Origin: Flavobacteriales bacterium
Lineage (GTDB): Bacteria; Bacteroidota; Bacteroidia; Flavobacteriales; BACL11
DNA: 7,775 nucleotides
Reading direction: 5' to 3'
Assembly (NCBI GenBank): GCA_018675825.1
Contig: JABGXK010000112.1
Span: forward strand, 1 to 7,775
Below are positions 6,533-7,775 of the stretch, in pieces; the first letter of the stretch is position 1, and each line of letters starts with the position of its first letter. Both the position numbers and the translations under genes were made by a program. The notes under the pieces are model-generated. The model was given only the letters and a program-made list of their open reading frames with translations, made no database searches and was not told where the DNA came from.

Positions 6533-7237
6533 CTATATCACCAAATCTCTTAATGAGACCATATTGCTGTCAAATTTTGGTAAATTATTCATCAAATAGG
6601 CTATTTTCTGAGCAATTACTTTTGGATTAACTAGCTCATTATTATTATAGTACTCAATAAACCTCCCCCTTAAGGGGAATTTAGTTTTTTCAGTATTTCT
6701 TATTTTAAGCTGCATGTCTGTGTCTACCACTCCTGGATAAACTGAGTAAGCTTTCACATTATTGTTTTCTGCTTCAATCATTCTGGTCAACATATCTATT
6801 GCGGATTTACTTTGGCAATAGGTTCCCCAAGATTCAATTGGTCTAAGCGCTGCCCCTGAACTTATATTAATAATAATCTTTGAATTACCCTTATAAAAAT
6901 TAATAATATTGTTGCAAAATATTGTAGGTGCAATAAGATTGATATTAAATTCATTGATAATTTCACTTGATTTTTTATTTCCTATTTTATCTATTACTCC
7001 AATCTCACCAGCATTATTAATTAAAAAAACCTGATCATTCTTGTTAATCTCTGGTAGTTTAATACTATCTATAGAGTTAACATCCGATAAATCAGTTTTT
7101 TGAAATTTGAAATTTATATGATTAATAGAATTGGTTCTTGAGTAACCATAAACTTTAAATCCACTTTCAAGTAAAAGTAAAGCAAGTTCTCTGCCAATCC
7201 CTTTACTACTACCTGTTACTATGGCGTTTTTTATCAA
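6533..7237 (-). CDS. Short-chain dehydrogenase/reductase (SDR), NADP-type, sepiapterin/benzil reductase-like
   Basis: A 234-aa classical SDR oxidoreductase, likely cytosolic. The Rossmann motif TGSSKGIG is at 8-15, NNAG at 74-77, and the catalytic Ser127 (NISSGAA), Tyr140 and Lys144 (YCQSK) at the expected 13- and 4-residue spacings. PGVVDTDMQ (169-175 region) is the usual cofactor-closing loop. Arg34 after the second strand (YSRT) suggests NADP(H). The SWGTYCQSKSAIDMLTR context and overall size resemble the sepiapterin reductase/benzil reductase group rather than fatty-acid FabG; the substrate is unknown. The only sensible start is TTG (7237-7235), since the glycine motif begins at residue 8 and no ATG lies nearby. 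It overlaps the stop of the upstream PLP enzyme gene (TTGA), indicating translational coupling and one operon. No clear terminator follows. Confidence 0.88.
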   Translation of the reverse strand: MIKNAIVTGSSKGIGRELALLLLESGFKVYGYSRTNSINHINFKFQKTDLSDVNSIDSIKLPEINKNDQVFLINNAGEIGVIDKIGNKKSSEIINEFNINLIAPTIFCNNIINFYKGNSKIIINISSGAALRPIESWGTYCQSKSAIDMLTRMIEAENNNVKAYSVYPGVVDTDMQLKIRNTEKTKFPLRGRFIEYYNNNELVNPKVIAQKIAYLMNNLPKFDSNMVSLRDLVI

Positions 7238-7775
7238 AATATTTTATTTAATGCCTTACCAAGATCTTCTTGTAGATCTTCTATATCTTCAATTCCTACA
7301 CTGAGTCTAATTAGAGAATCTACTACGCCTGTTTTTTCTCTTTCAACTTTTGGGATAGCAGCGTGAGTCATACTAGCAGGATGGCCTATTAGAGATTCTA
7401 CCCCTCCTAAACTTTCTGCAAGAGTAAAAAAATGAGTGCTAGAAACTACTTTAATTGCGTCCTTGAGTTTATTTCCAATCAAGTCAAATGAAATCATTCC
7501 TCCAAAATCATTCATTTGTCTTTTTGCAATATCATGGTTAGGATGACTTTTAAAACCTGGCCAGTATACATTATTCACCTTAGGATGATTTTTTAAGAAT
7601 TCTGCAATAACTTTACCGTTTTCACAATGCCTTTGCATTCGTACATGCAGGGTTTTTATCCCCCGTAGCACCAAAAAGGCATCTTGAGGACCAGGTACCC
7701 CACCACAACTATTTTGAAGGAAGTATAGCTCTTCTGCAATTTTCTCGTTGTTACATATTGCGGCTCCCATTACTA
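7234..7775 (-). CDS. Cystathionine gamma-synthase/gamma-lyase family PLP enzyme, C-terminal part (5' end outside window)
   Basis: About 180 residues of the C-terminal domain of a Cys/Met-metabolism PLP-dependent enzyme. The frame stays open to the window edge (a Val codon precedes the Met at 7770-7768), and family members are about 380 aa, so the gene is cut by the window and that Met is internal. Signatures include the NSCGGVPGPQDAFLVLRGIKTLHVRMQRH stretch, VYWPGFKSHPNHDIAKRQM, and the tail motif with ESLGGVESLIGHP, MTHAAIP and IRLSVGIEDIEDL. The PLP-binding lysine lies upstream of the window and cannot be checked. The family makes cystathionine from an acyl-homoserine and cysteine (methionine synthesis) or breaks cystathionine down to cysteine; this fragment does not separate these activities. 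It is followed by the overlapping SDR gene, so the two are probably cotranscribed. Confidence 0.93.
   Translation of the reverse strand, partial: VMGAAICNNEKIAEELYFLQNSCGGVPGPQDAFLVLRGIKTLHVRMQRHCENGKVIAEFLKNHPKVNNVYWPGFKSHPNHDIAKRQMNDFGGMISFDLIGNKLKDAIKVVSSTHFFTLAESLGGVESLIGHPASMTHAAIPKVEREKTGVVDSLIRLSVGIEDIEDLQEDLGKALNKIF

Noticed and set aside
7234..7770. Truncated or broken PLP enzyme gene
   Set aside because: The frame is open to the window edge and the preceding codon fits the family, so the missing N-terminal half is a window effect.

Overview
This is a low-G+C (about 30% by eye) bacterial chromosome segment that looks like a marine member of the Bacteroidota, probably Flavobacteriia. 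Start codons are preceded by A/T-rich sequence with no Shine-Dalgarno motif. One gene has a good match to the Bacteroidota -7 promoter element (TAnnTTTG). The protein styles (HIGASG rhomboid, DUF2061 protein, LepA, PolA) also fit. The taxonomic call is an inference, not a proof.

Layout: lepA (elongation factor 4, minus, 38-1828) is divergent from a small DUF2061-type membrane protein gene (plus, 1905-2147). That gene runs tail to tail, with one base between the stop codons, into a rhomboid intramembrane serine protease gene (minus, 2149-2838). The rhomboid gene is divergent from polA (plus, 2915-5689), and the short gap between them holds two inverted repeats. polA converges on two tandem minus-strand genes for small paralogous two-helix membrane proteins (5703-5912 and 6011-6238), which are separated by a perfect 14-bp hairpin. 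A 294-bp A/T-rich noncoding stretch follows. Last is a minus-strand overlapping pair: the C-terminal part of a cystathionine gamma-synthase/lyase family PLP enzyme, cut by the window edge, and a short-chain dehydrogenase/reductase that starts inside its stop codon.

The window mixes housekeeping information-processing genes (lepA, polA), membrane proteins and the end of a sulfur amino acid gene. There is no sign of a phage, transposon, CRISPR array, tRNA or rRNA. The best observations are: (1) the Pol I proofreading domain appears to have lost all four catalytic carboxylates, while the 5' nuclease and polymerase domains are intact; (2) a QIDLF peptide in the Pol I linker resembles a sliding-clamp binding motif; (3) the two small membrane proteins are an unrecognised paralogous pair with a hairpin between them that could set different expression levels. 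I found no convincing evidence of a whole new multi-gene system.
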